A stretch of 64,000 nt of DNA from NCBI RefSeq assembly GCF_003762835.1, contig NZ_RJWA01000002.1, positions 620,001 to 684,000 on the forward strand, in the 5' to 3' direction. This document shows positions 51,459 to 63,700 of the stretch, piece after piece. Every line of letters begins with the position of its first letter. Position 1 is the first letter of the stretch. The translations under genes were made by a program, and so were the position numbers. Source of the DNA: Micromonospora sp. HM5-17 (GTDB taxonomy: Bacteria > Actinomycetota > Actinomycetes > Mycobacteriales > Micromonosporaceae). The notes under the pieces are model-generated. The model worked only from the letters and a program-made list of their open reading frames with translations. It was not told the DNA's origin and did no database searches.

Positions 51459-51779
51459 ATGGCCACGATCAGGGTCCTGCCCGGCGCCGAGTCTGCCGCC
51501 GCGCGCTTCGCGACGATGGCGGCTCGCGGCAACGATATCGTCGCCCGGGTTCAGGCCGTTGCCTCCTCCAGCCCTTTCGTGCCCGGTGACGCCGTGACAT
51601 CGGATGCGGCGGCGGATTTCGCCAGGCGAAGCGAGGAGTACGCGACGGCAGCGCAGCAGATTCTCGACGCGATCGCGCAGGGCAGTGACGCACCCACGAA
51701 GGCACTCGAGACTCTTGCCGAGGCGGACCGGATGTCCGGAAAGGCTTTCGGACAGCCAGGTGTGAGTGTCTCCGTCTGA
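51459..51779 (+). CDS. Small WXG-like helical protein
   Basis: A 106-residue Ala-rich helical protein (ESAAARFATMAARGNDIVARVQAVASS, DAAADFARRSEEYATAAQQILDAIAQGSD). It has the size and two-helix look of ESX substrates but no WXG tripeptide. ATG 51459 is preferred, with GGGGGAG eight bases upstream; GTG 51450 overlaps the previous stop. Its stop is five bases before the giant gene, so it may be a partner or chaperone of the giant protein's N-terminal WXG domain. Confidence 0.65.
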   Translation: MATIRVLPGAESAAARFATMAARGNDIVARVQAVASSSPFVPGDAVTSDAAADFARRSEEYATAAQQILDAIAQGSDAPTKALETLAEADRMSGKAFGQPGVSVSV

Positions 51780-51784
51780 CCTAG

Positions 51785-54700
51785 ATGGGTGTTGAGAAGC
51801 CAGACCTGGGCTGGTGGGAGTGGGTCTGGACGTACGTCGTCGCGCCCATCGCCGGGGGATCGGCATGGCCGCTGACCGACGAGGACCAGGTTAGGGCCAA
51901 GGCAGCCGAGTGGCGCGCCCTCAAGGCTGACCTGGAAGCGTACGGCCAGGACACCTCAGCGTCCCTGAATGACCTGGCCGCGCTGTGGCACGGTCCGGAC
52001 GCCGAGGCGTTCCGGCTGAAGGCCCACTACATCCTCGGCGCCGTTCAGGAGCTGTCCAAGGGTGCCGACGGCCTCGCCGAGCAGGCCGACCAGGCCGCGC
52101 TCGCCATCGAGTACGAGAAGTACAGCATCGTCCTGTCGGTGCTGTGGTGCTGCTTCGAGCTGGCGGCGATCCTCGTCGCGACTTTCTTCACCGGGGGGTT
52201 CGCCGCGCTGCTCGGCGCCGCGCCGATCACCATCGCCCGTTCCGCGGTCGCGCAGGCTGCCAGGCAACTGATGGAGATCCTGTCGCGCATCTTCGTGTCG
52301 AAGCTGGTGCGGGAGGGGTTCGAGGAGGCGCTGCAGGAGGTGCTCACCTCGATCCTTGCCCAGGCCGCCCAGATCATCGAGGGGACCCGCGACGGCTTCG
52401 ACCCGACGCTGCTGCGGGACAGCGCCCTGGGTGGCGCGGCAGGAGGCGTCGCGGGTCAGCTCACCGCACCGGCGCTCGGACTCGGCAAGGCCGCCCTCGG
52501 CCAGAACCCGGTGGTGAAGGGTGCGGGCGACATCCTCCTCGAGGGCGTGCACGACTCGTTCGCCAACAGCGTCGGCAATGCGACGGTCAACAGCCTGGTG
52601 TACGACCAACCGGTCAACCTGAGCGACTTCGTCCCCGGGCTGGGCGAGGTCGTCGCAGGCGGTATTCGGGAACGGATCGGCGACCAGGCTCACCAGAGCT
52701 ACCAGCGAATCGGCGACGCGCTCGGACTGTCGAACCTGGGCACGCCTCCGGTGGCCCCCGCGCCCGACCAGACGGGAACCCCATCGGCGACGCACCCGTC
52801 GGCACCGACCACGACCACCACGACGACGCCGACGGGTGGTGGTGCCGGCGGTTCGGTGGGCTCTGGTGGGTCGGTTGGTGCTGGTGCTCCGGTGGGTTCC
52901 GGCGGCACGGTGGGTGGTGGTATCGGCGGTTCGACGGGCTCCGGTGGGTCGGCCGGCGGTGCGTCGTCCGGCGGTGCCGGAAACCAGGACGGAAACGCCG
53001 GGTCGCCCAGGCCGGGGGAGCAGACGCGCCAGGGGGGCGGCACGCCGATCGGATCGAGCGCGCCCGAAAGCCCCATTCTGGGCGGCCCCGACACCAGCGG
53101 CCAGACCGGCGACCGTCCAGACGTCCGGACCGCGGATCCGTCGGGCGGCGCGGAGCACGGCCAGTCGCGGCCGCCGGAGGGCCGTACGGAGATACCGGGC
53201 GCGTCTGCCGGCACGGACACCGCCGGCGGCACCGTCACCGCCCCGGTGACCGGCGCCGATGCACCCCATCTCGCCGATGCGGCCGCCCCCGGCGTCTTCG
53301 GGGTCACCTCGCCCACCGCGGACTCCGGTGTCGGCCAGGTCGCCCCGGCGGCGGGTCCGGCCGGCCAGCCCGGGACGGTGGCAACCGGTGTCGGAGCCGG
53401 CGCGCCTGTCGGCGGTACGGGGCAGCCGGCCGTACCGCCGGGGTCGCAGATCCCGGCCACGGTTGCCTCGGCGGCGGGCACCGGTGCGGTCGCCACCCCG
53501 CCGGCTCCGTCGAACCCGACCGCTGCGTCCGCCCCGTCGAACGCGGCCGCGGTGACGGGCACGACGCCCACCCCGTCCCCCTCGACCGGAACGCCCACCC
53601 CCACCGCGTCGGGTGGCACCTCCGCTCCCTCCACCGCGGCCGGCACACCGGGCACGGCCATCCGCGGTGGTACGCCGAACCCGGCGCCGGATCCGTCGTC
53701 CGCGCCTGGTCGAGAGGCGCGGCCGGTCGCCGGCAGGACCGGCGGACCGCGTGATGGCCGCCCGCAGCGACCCCGGTCGGAGACTCCGGCGCCGGACGCC
53801 ACACCGCAGGACGACGGGTCACCGCTACGCCCGCCACTCGACTCCGATGCCTCGGCGGCCGCGGCCCGGCGCGAACCGGCGCACCGGCCCGCCGGGCGGC
53901 GCACGCCGCCGGGAAGCGAGCCGGACGGGCCGAGGCCGCCACGAGAGGTGCACGGGGACCCGGTGCGGGCTCCCGATCTGGTCGGCACCGGCACGGGACC
54001 CACCGACACCTCGCGGACCGCGGTCGAGCAGCCGGGCGCGCCGGCCGGGGTGGGCGAGGCGGATCCGGTTGGCATCTTCGAGCGCCTCTGGGCGGTGTTG
54101 CAGCAACGGGTGAACACGGGCCTCAGCGGCCCGGTGCAGTTCGACCCGGCGGCCAGGACCGCGCGGGTTCCGGCGCCGGCCGGTGGTCCGGACCTGCTCT
54201 TCACCGTGGCCTCGACGCCGGAGGGGATCCGGGCGCAGCGCAGCAGCACGCCGGAACGCCTGGCGGACGGAAGCCTGGTCATCCGGGTTGTCATCTCCAA
54301 CCGGTTGCCGCCCGGGGCGCGGCTCGATCCGGGCTGGTCCCAGCGCGACGTGTGGCTCAGCCGGATCGTCGAGCACGAACTCGCCGAGCACGGGGCCCTG
54401 CGTGCCGGCGGTTTCGTGGCGCGGACCCGCCGGCTGATCCGCGGCCGGACACGAGGCGCCGGCCAGCCCGACGCCCTCGCCCGCGGCGCCGACCCGGCCG
54501 CCACCAGACTGACGCCGCACGACGAGGGCCACCGGGCCGAGGTGCGGTATCTGGTGCGGGAGCTGGTCGAGCACCGGGCCGCCAACCGGGACCTTGCCGT
54601 CCGTGAGGTCCAACGGCAGCTCGGCCTGCTCCTGGACAGCCTCGGTGTCGGTACGCCGACCCGGGACGACCCGGAGGCCGCGCACGCGCCGGCGCGGCTG

Positions 54701-57700
54701 AACCTGCTGAACCTGAGCCCGGACGAACGCGCGATCGTCGACCCGCTGCTTCCCCATGACGCCGCCTGGCGCACCGACCTGCTGCCGCACGAGCAGACGC
54801 GGACCCGCACCGCGCTGACCGAGGCGTTCACCGAGCTGGCCCTGGTCGGCGCTACCGGCCCACACCGCAGACGCAGGCCGGTGACCGTCAACGTCACCTG
54901 GGCCGGTGGCGAGCGCATCCAGGTGCAGGTCGGCGGCGCGGCGCCCCGGCAGGTGAATGTCCGGCCGCTGTTGCTCCGGCTGTCGCACAGCGGGCTGTAC
55001 GGCACGGCACTGTCCACCCTGGCCCTCGACGAGCTGAGCCGGCTGCTCTTCACCGAGATCGGAACCGCGCTTGGTGGCCACAATGGTGACCAACCCCGGT
55101 TCGCCAGTGCGGACGCCCTCGCCGCGTATGCGCTCGCCGAGCGCCATCGTACGGGTCTGCCCGGGGACCAGCGGTTCGAGCCGGCAAGGCGGGAGGTCCG
55201 CCGACGGTTCCAGGAACGGCTGGAGCGGCTGACCCCACAGCAGGCGTGGGCCCTGGCCGAGGACCTGCGGGACGACCGGCTTCGAGGGCTGGTGACGGAC
55301 CGGTTCGGGCCGGGGCCGGACCCGGTGTTGGCACGGCGCAGGTCGGTCGCGCTGGCCGAGGAGACGGTGGCGACCGGATACCGCGCCGCCGACGCGGCCC
55401 AGGTGGTCCCCCGGGGACCGTCCCCGACCCCGGCCCCGTCCGGCGGGCACTCCGCGCCCGGCGTGGCCGGCCCTTCCCCCGGCCCGGACCGGTCCGGCAC
55501 CCGCCCCGGTCCCGAGGGCGAGCCGGCAGGGACCGACGTCATCTCCGCGAGCGCCCTTCGGATGGCGTACGAGTCGTACCGTGAGCGGCGCGAGCGACTG
55601 GACGCGTACGAGGTCGAGCGGGCCCGGGCGGTTCGGGCGCTGAACGAGACCGGAGATCCGGGCGAGCGCGCCGCACTTCTGGCGCGTCTCGGCGAACTCG
55701 ACGATTACGTGCTGCCGACCGCGAGGCAGGCTGCGGCGACGGCCCGGGCCGAGTTCGAACACGGGCTCGACGCCGTGATCGCGGCGCACGCGGAGGCCGA
55801 GCGGCGGCTGCGGCGGCAGGATCCGGCGCAGGACACCACCGGTCAGCGGGCGGCCCGGCTCGCGGAGCACCAGGCGCTGCGCCGGGCGTGGGAGTCGGCC
55901 CGGCAGACGTACCAGGGCCTGCTCGACCGGCGCGGCGTTCTGCTGGATCTGGCGGTCGAGGCTGACAGTCTCCGGTACCAGGCCGAGCAGATCCGCGACC
56001 GGGCCGGCCGGCGGACGCAGGGGCGTCGGGCGCTGACGAGGCGGGCGGACCGGCTGGAGGCCAGGGCCGACTGGCTGGACGCCGTGGTCCGCACCGAGCG
56101 GACCAGACTGGAACAGCGGCGGCGCGCCTTCGTGGACCAGGTGCGCGCCATCGAGGACCTGCACCGCGATTCGCGCCGGGGCGGCCCGGACACCCGGTCG
56201 CAGCGTCCGGGCCCCAGGCCGGGGGCGGCCCAGCCCCGGAGCACCGAAGAGGTCGTCCAGTCGGGGGTCGCGGCGCGCGTCGACGCGGTGCACCAGGCGG
56301 CGCTTCGCGCGGTGGACCGGAGTGACTGGCTGACCCTCGACGGCGACCTGCTGGTGGCCAGTCCGCCGGGCGGCCAGGCCACGCGGATCCGGCTCACCCT
56401 GCGGCCTCCGTTGGACCCGACCGGGTCACCGGACGGATTCGTGGTGCGGGTGGCGGACGGTCGACCGGGATCGCCGCTGATCACCGAGCTGGAGCTCGAC
56501 ATCGACCGGATCGCCCCGCTGGGTGTGCGGCAGCCCGATCTGACCCGGGTGGTCGGGGCGGCGGTCGTGGCCGGGGTGGCGCGGGCGGTCGAACGGGAGC
56601 GGCGCCTGCGTCGCCGTCGGCGGGCACGACCGTCCCCGGCCGAGGAGAACCGGGCCGCCGACCTCGCCGAACTCCGTTGGGAACTGCAGGCGCACAGCTC
56701 GCTGGTCCGGGAGCGCGGCACCGTGGCGATGCTGCTCGACTGGGCCGCCGGGCGGGAACCCACGGTCCCGAAGGGCGTCGACCCGGGCCTGATTCCCACC
56801 TACGCCGACCTCTTCGGGCCGGACAGGCGCCCGGACCCCTCCGCGATTCCGGAACTGTCAGCCCGGCTGGACGAACTCACGGCCGCCGAGGCGCGCAGCA
56901 GGCGCCGGATCGCCGACCTGCTGGAGCGGACCGGGGCGCTTGCCAGGCGCCGACGGTACCGGCAGCTGGCCCAGGCCGTGTGGCGCGCGGCGCCCGGGCG
57001 CAGGGACCTCGCCGACGCCCTGCGCTCCGCTCGTGACCTCGGCCAACGGGAGCGGCTGCAGCGGGAGCTGCGGCCGTACGGGCCGGCGGTGTACCAAGTC
57101 GGAACCGGGCGGGTGCCGGCCCTGGCCGCCCCGGCCGCGCCCCTGCCGGTCGCGCCAGAACCGAGGTTCGAGCTGCAACGGACGAGTCCGAGGATCGTCC
57201 TGCACGAGCACCTCGAGGGAACGGTGCCGCCCGGCACACTGCTGGAGATCGCGCGCCGCAACGGCATCGACCTGGGTGTCGACACCGCGGCGCAGCTGGC
57301 CGAGCGCTATCGCTACCGGAACTTCGACGACTTCCTGGTTGCCTGGCGCCTGATCCGGCCGGTGCTGCAGACGGAGTCGGACTTCCGCCAGGTGATGCTG
57401 GAGTACGCCCGGACCGCGGCCGAGCAGGGCGTCGTGTACATGGAGGTGATCTTCGCCCCGGCTGGCGCGATCTTCGACGGTGTCGACTGGCGTGCCGTGT
57501 TCGACGGCTACACCAGCGCTATCGCCGAGGCGGCGGAGCGGTTCGGCATCGTCGTCCGCCTCACCCCGGAGATCTCCACCAGCACCGAGCCGGCTGTGGC
57601 CGAGGAGGTGGCCCGGTGGGCCGTGGCGTACCGCGACCGGGGAGTGGTCGGGTTCGGGCTGGGCGGAGAAGTCTCCAGAGACTCGCTCGCGCCGTACGCG

Positions 57701-60700
57701 GAGGCGTTCCGGATCGCCCGTGCCGGCGGCCTGGGTGTGGTCCCGCACGCGGGCGAGACGGACGGCCCGGAGGGGGTCTGGGCCGCCCTGGAGTTGGACC
57801 CGGTACGAATCCGACACGGTATCCGGGCCACCGAGGACCCGGAGTTGATGGCGGAGCTGGCCCGCCGGGGTGTGGTGCTCGACGTCGCCATCACCTCCAA
57901 CGAGCGGACCGGTGCGGTGTCGAACCCGGTCGAGCGGGTTCGCCAGCTCGTCAGGGCCGGTGTCCTGGTGAGCGTCAACAGTGAGGATCCGGCGTTTCTC
58001 CACACGGATCTGCGCCGGGAGTTCGCGCTGGCCGAGCGTGCCGGGCTGGACGGTCGCCGGGCGTTCGAGGCCGGGTTGGCGGGAGTGCTCGGCGGCGACG
58101 AGGTCCGGGCCCACCTGCGGCGGCTCGCCGCGGAGGCGAGCTGGCCCTCGTCGTCGGCGGGTCCCACCCCGCCCCGAGCGGACCTGCCGGTCGCTCCGCT
58201 GGCCGCCGCCTCGGCCGAGGCGGCGCGTCGGCTCGCCGACAGCCTGGTGGTTCCCGCGCTGCGCGACGCCGGATTGATCCGAACGGCGTGGTGGGTCGAC
58301 GGGCAGACGCTCGCGGTGCTGACCCCGGACGGCGAGCAGGTCGACGTCCGTCTGCCGGCGGTCGACCGGAACCAGGCCGGGCGTCGCGGTGAGCACCTGC
58401 CGGCTCTGGTCGCCGAGGCGGTGGTGGACCAGCTCTACCCCCCGCGGGCCGGTGACGTCCGCCCGGTACCGCGGTTCAAGGCTCTGGCCCGGCTTCACCA
58501 GGTGGCGCTCAGCAGCCGACTGGCCGCGTCGCTGCGGGCACCGCTCGAGGAGCGGATGCGGGATCTGGTCGAGGGCCGCCCGCCGACCGTCTGGTCCGAC
58601 CCGGCCGAGCCGCCGCTTTCCGCGTACGAGCGTTACCTGGTCGACCGCCTCAGCCCGGACCAGGACGGGAGGCGACGACCGGATCCGGACCCCGACCGGC
58701 TGCGTGAGATCGCCGCCGCCGAGGCCGCGCTCACCGCGTTCACGGCCTCCTCGGTGACGGCCGGGCTGGTCCGGGCCGCCGCGTTGCAGCCCGATGGGCA
58801 GGTCGCGGTCACCCTGCCCGAGCTGGCACCGGATGGGTCGGGGAACAGGTCCGTGACGGTTCCCGTGCCGACTCTCGACCTCGCGGCACTGCCCGCGCTG
58901 GACCGGCAGCCGGCCACCGGGGTCGAGCTGGCCGTCGACCGGGCACTGCCGGCAGTCGGGCGGCAGCTCGGCGTCGCCCGCTCCGCCGACCGGGGCAGCC
59001 GGTTGAGCGAAGCCGAGCGGGCCGCGCTGCCGGACGTCGGCGAGTTGCACGGGTTCGCGGTGCTGCGGGAGCGGGTCGCGGCCCGCTGGGCGGCAGCGGT
59101 GGACCGCGCCGAACCGAACGAGGTGCTGGAGAACTTCGGCCGGCTGCTCGACGAACTGGACGCCGAGTTCGAGGCTCGCGCCGAGCGGTTCGGGTTACTC
59201 GCCACAGAGTACGGTCCGGCGCCGAACCAGGCTGGCCTTGGGCTCCTCTCCCCACACCTGCGCCAGTGGGTCGCGGCCGTCGAGCGTCGTCGCGCCCGTG
59301 GTGTCGGACCTGACGGGCGGGGCGCGGTCCCGGCGGCGAGCTCCACCGCCGTCGTACCGGCAGCGGGGGCGGGACAGCTCTCGCCGACCGGTCAGGATCC
59401 GGACGTCCCGGGCGGCGAGGTGGCCGGCGTGGACGAGATCGCCGAGACACTGGGCGGGTTGTCCCCGGTGGAGCGGCGGGTCCTGGAGTCGGTCGTACGG
59501 GTGCTGCCCACCATCAACGTCCCTGGTTACCGGGTGTCGCTCGGCTCGGACGCGGTCCTGCGGCTGATCCCGGACCGGCGCTGGCGGGCACGCGTCCGGG
59601 CGCGGCGTCCCGTCCGGATCTCCCTGCTCGGTGCGGGGACGTTCCCGGACCCGGCGAACCTGCCGAGGACGGCCTCCAACCTGGATGACGACGTCACAGC
59701 CTGGCTCACCGGCCTGATAGAACGGTCCACAGGCCGACGGTGGACGTCCCGGCGCCGGGACCCGGGATCGGGCCTCACCCCGCCCCGGACCGGTCCGTCC
59801 GGGTCGGGTACCCCGGCCCCATCCGGACCGCGTCCGGAGCTGGTCGTGCCGCCGCGGTCGGTGACCGGTCTGCCCGACCATGGTGCTCCGGCCGACCCGG
59901 CCGGTACCCGGGCCGACGCTCTGGCAGCGCTCCAGGGCCTGGAGACGACGCCGGCTGATGGGACCCCCCGGGCGCCCGCCGGGTACACCCTGACGTTCCG
60001 CTCCGACCTGGAAACACTGGTGGCCGAGCCGGGCGAGGGCAGCCGCGCCCCGGCAGTCGCGTTCCGAGTCGTCTCCGAGCCGCTCGCGGACGCCGGGACG
60101 GCGACCCGGAGGATGGGCCGGCAGACCCCGGACGGCGTGACCGAGGTGGAGATCGTCGTCTCGCCGACGATCCCGGTCCAGGATCGGCCGTCGGCCGTCC
60201 GGCGCGCCGTGGCCCAGCTGGTCGGGGAAACTCTCTGGGAGATCTCTGGCGACCGGCGGCGGGGCGGAGATCCCGCGCAGGCCGCCGCGGCGTGGGCGGC
60301 CTCGCGGGTGGCGTTCCGGCCGGAGGATGTCGCGGAACTGCGTACCGCGCTGGTCGACCGGGCCCGGTCGGCGAAGGACCGCCGCGCCGAGTACGACCGG
60401 CGGATCGGCCGGCTGCTCGACCGGCTCGGGGTCGGTCGGCCCGTTCCGGCGGGCACCGGCGCAACCATGGCGACAACCGACGCCGTCCGCGACGCAGTCT
60501 TGAGCCGGCTCGTCCGGGAGGTGGTCGATCCGACGACGGCGGGGGGCGGCCCGGCGCTCGACCCGGACGAGACGGAGACCCTGCTGCGGCGCCTCGCCGC
60601 AGCAGAGGCGCCGTGGCGTGCCTCGGCGCGGCAGCAGGAGGTGCGCGAGGCAATCCGGCAGGCGGTCGCCGACCTCGTCGACGTCGGTCTGCTGACGCGG

Positions 60701-63700
60701 TCTGGTCCGCAGACCGGCGGATGGCCCCCGAGGCCGGGCGAGTTGCGGACCCGCGACGGGAAGGCGATCGACATACCGGTCGCCGGCGAGATGATCGACA
60801 GGCTTGTTGGCTCCGCTGACATCGGCGAGCGACTGCGGGTGCGGGCCACCGTGGAGGTCGTCCGTCAGGTCGTCCGCCAGAGCGACCCGGGGTCGGGGGT
60901 CAGCGACCTGCAGACGGTCCAGATTCTCGCCCGTCTGCGGCAGCGGGTGTTGCCGAGCCGGCGTGGCGAGTACGACCGGATGCTACGGACCCTGCTCGAC
61001 GGCCTGTCGATGGCCGATCTGGATGGGCTGCGCAACGAACCGCTGCCGGACGATCTCCGTCGGGAACTCGCTCCTCGACTGGTCGACCGGGTGATCGTCG
61101 AGTCGCTGCCGCTGCTCGGCGAGCTGAAGGTCCAGACCCCTTCGACGGACCTGTCACCGGGCGCGCCGATCAGGTTGACCCGCAGCGACGGCCAGAGGGT
61201 GGAGCTACCTGGGGCCTTCCACACCGGGCTGCGGGATCTGCTGCTGTCGCGGATGGCGGAGGGCCAGGACCTCTCCTGGCTCCGGGCCGAGGCCGCGGCC
61301 CGGCTCGGCGCCGCGGTGGCGTGGCGGTCGGGTGACCGGACACCGCTGGAAGGTGCCCTGGTCGCGCTCGGCCGGTTGCACGCGGACTCGTCAGCGCCGC
61401 AGGAGCGCCAGGCGGCCGCGCTGCGTGAGGCGATCGAGCAGGTGTCCCGGGAGATTCTCGCCGAGCACTGGCCGACCGTTCCGCGGCAGAGCAGCCTGAC
61501 CACGTCGGCGGTGGATCTGGTCGCCCGGACGGAAACGCCGGAGGACGACCCACAGGTGGCGGTGCTGCGGTCTGGGACCCTCGACAGCCTGATCGAGAGG
61601 TTGGGGTGGCAGGTCGCCGCGGCACGGCAGGCGCTGTCCAGCGGCGCCCTTCCCGAACACACCGCCCTGGTCGAGATGTTCGATGAGGCTGTTCGGTCGC
61701 TGGCTGACCAGCTAGCCAGGGCCGAGCAGGCGTTGCGTGTCCGCGCCGAGGAGATCCGCAAGGCCCAACGGGACGCGGACGAGCAGGTGAGAAAGGCCGA
61801 AGAAAAGCGTGGACAGGATCTGCGCGAGGAGGCCAGGGACAAGTCGGATGCGGAGCTGCGCCGTGGGGACTGGAGCCGCTACGACGGCCTGGCGTGGCGC
61901 CGTAGGTGGGCGGCGGGTGCGCAGCTGCAGATCGCCAGGGACGATGCCGCCCGAAACGAGCGGCGGGCCAAGGCCTACGAAGCAGCTGCCACGGCGGCGA
62001 AGGCGGCGAGTGACCGGTTCGCGGAGCTCGTGGCCCACCTGCCGCAGCTCGACATCGCGGACGCGTCGCAGCGGTCCGCGGCGGTCGGTGACTTCCTGCA
62101 GCGGGTGAACGCGGCGCGCGGTGAGTACGGCACGTACCGGGCGCGCCTCATGCAGGCGATGCCGCGGGTCGCGTTGCACGCCACCGCTTCCGACGGCGAC
62201 CTACCGTTCCGTCGGGCGCTGGCGAAGAAGATCCACGACATGGTGGCGGAGAGCCGGTCGGGCCCGGTGCCGACCGCCGTCGCGGCGGAGCTCGCTCCGG
62301 AGCGCTGGGAACGTGATCTCCTGACTCGCTGGCGTTACGTGGCGAGTGACGACGGCACGGTGTTCCAGCTCGGCTCGGACGCCGAGGTGCACATCAGATT
62401 CGTTCCGACCGGTCTGCCCGTCGAGGTTCCCCAACCTCCGGCGAACTCGAACAGGATGATTCTGGCGCAGTTGCCGCAGCATCCTCCGGGCAGTCGCGGC
62501 CTCCGTGCCGGCCTCAATCGAGAGTTGGGTCTGAAGTCGTCGTTCACGCTGAGCCCCAGCCTCATACCGGCGGGGCGGGCTCCGGTGTGGGACGCGGTGC
62601 GGGAGTTGCTGGGTGACAGGGTCAAGCTTCGAATCGGTGCCGGCTTCTCCCGACGGTTCTCGACGTTCGGTAAGGGGGACCGTTACGCCCTGCCCGGCCA
62701 GGTCAGCGACAACCGGCTCGGTGGGGTACTGGTCGACATCGCTGGTTACTGGGAAGTCCGCGTCCGCACCGCCGAGTCGCTGCGCCGGGCCCAGGAATCG
62801 GGACGGGGGGACGGGTGGAGCGACTGGGTCAAACTGACCCGGGGCGCCCCCGACGATCCCCTGTCCGCGCGGATGTGGGTGCCACACCCGTACACCGAAC
62901 CGCCTCCGAGCGACGTGGTCCGGATCGACCCGGGGGAGCGCGACGAGCGGTTCCCCGAGCACTCGGTGACCGGGCTCACCGGACTACCCCGTGCCTACAA
63001 CGCGATTCTGGCGACGCTCGACATCGACAACCGCAAGGTGGGCGACACGCCGGCCCGGCAGTTGTCGGTGTTCCTGTTCGAGGAGTATCCGGCCCGGCTG
63101 GCGCAGGCGGCCAACCATCCGCACGGGATCAGCACCGTGCTCACCGACGACGGCAAGCCGGTGGCGCGGGTCATGATCCGCACCGTTCCGGACCACACGA
63201 AGGCCCGGATGGTGGGCCGGCCGATTCTCAAGTACTACCTGGAGAGGTTGCGAACCGCGTTCGCCAACACCGCGGGTGGCTCGACGGCCGGCGGCGGCCG
63301 TGCTGCGGAGCTGACCCTGGTGATCCAGAGGTTGTTCGAGGGCACCCAGCTGGAGAACATCGCCGCCGGGATCGGTGAGTTTCTCGCCAGGGTGCGCTTC
63401 GTGCCGAGGTTCGACGGAAGTCGGGGCTGGAGCGACGGGTTCTCGGCGGAATTCAGCAACACCGACGTGAGCGACCGGCGTGCCACCGGATACACCCAGG
63501 GATACCACATCCCGCTGCGGCACGAGATCGTCGTGCACCGCTTCGACCAGGATGGGCCGACACCCATCCACCTCACCCCGGTGCCGGGCGAGGCGCTGTT
63601 CCGGATGACCGAGTCGGACGCCTACCGGTACGGCCTGCCGGTGGCTGCGGAGGCTCTCCAGCGGGATCCCAACGGCAGGGTGCGGTTGCGTGATGACCCG

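Noticed and set aside
51985-53754. 589-codon plus-strand frame overlapping the start of the giant gene
   Set aside because: It is out of frame with the WXG-containing sequence from 51785, is Arg/Gly-rich and lacks any domain.
54361-54420. Possible metalloprotease motif HELAEH in the giant protein
   Set aside because: Spacing is HExxxH, not HExxH, and no surrounding metallopeptidase features are seen.
52699-56293. Minus-strand open frames (52699-55542 and 53825-56293) opposite the giant gene
   Set aside because: They are low-complexity Pro/Gly/Arg/Ser translations antisense to a frame that contains recognisable domains. The giant plus-strand frame is the coding one.
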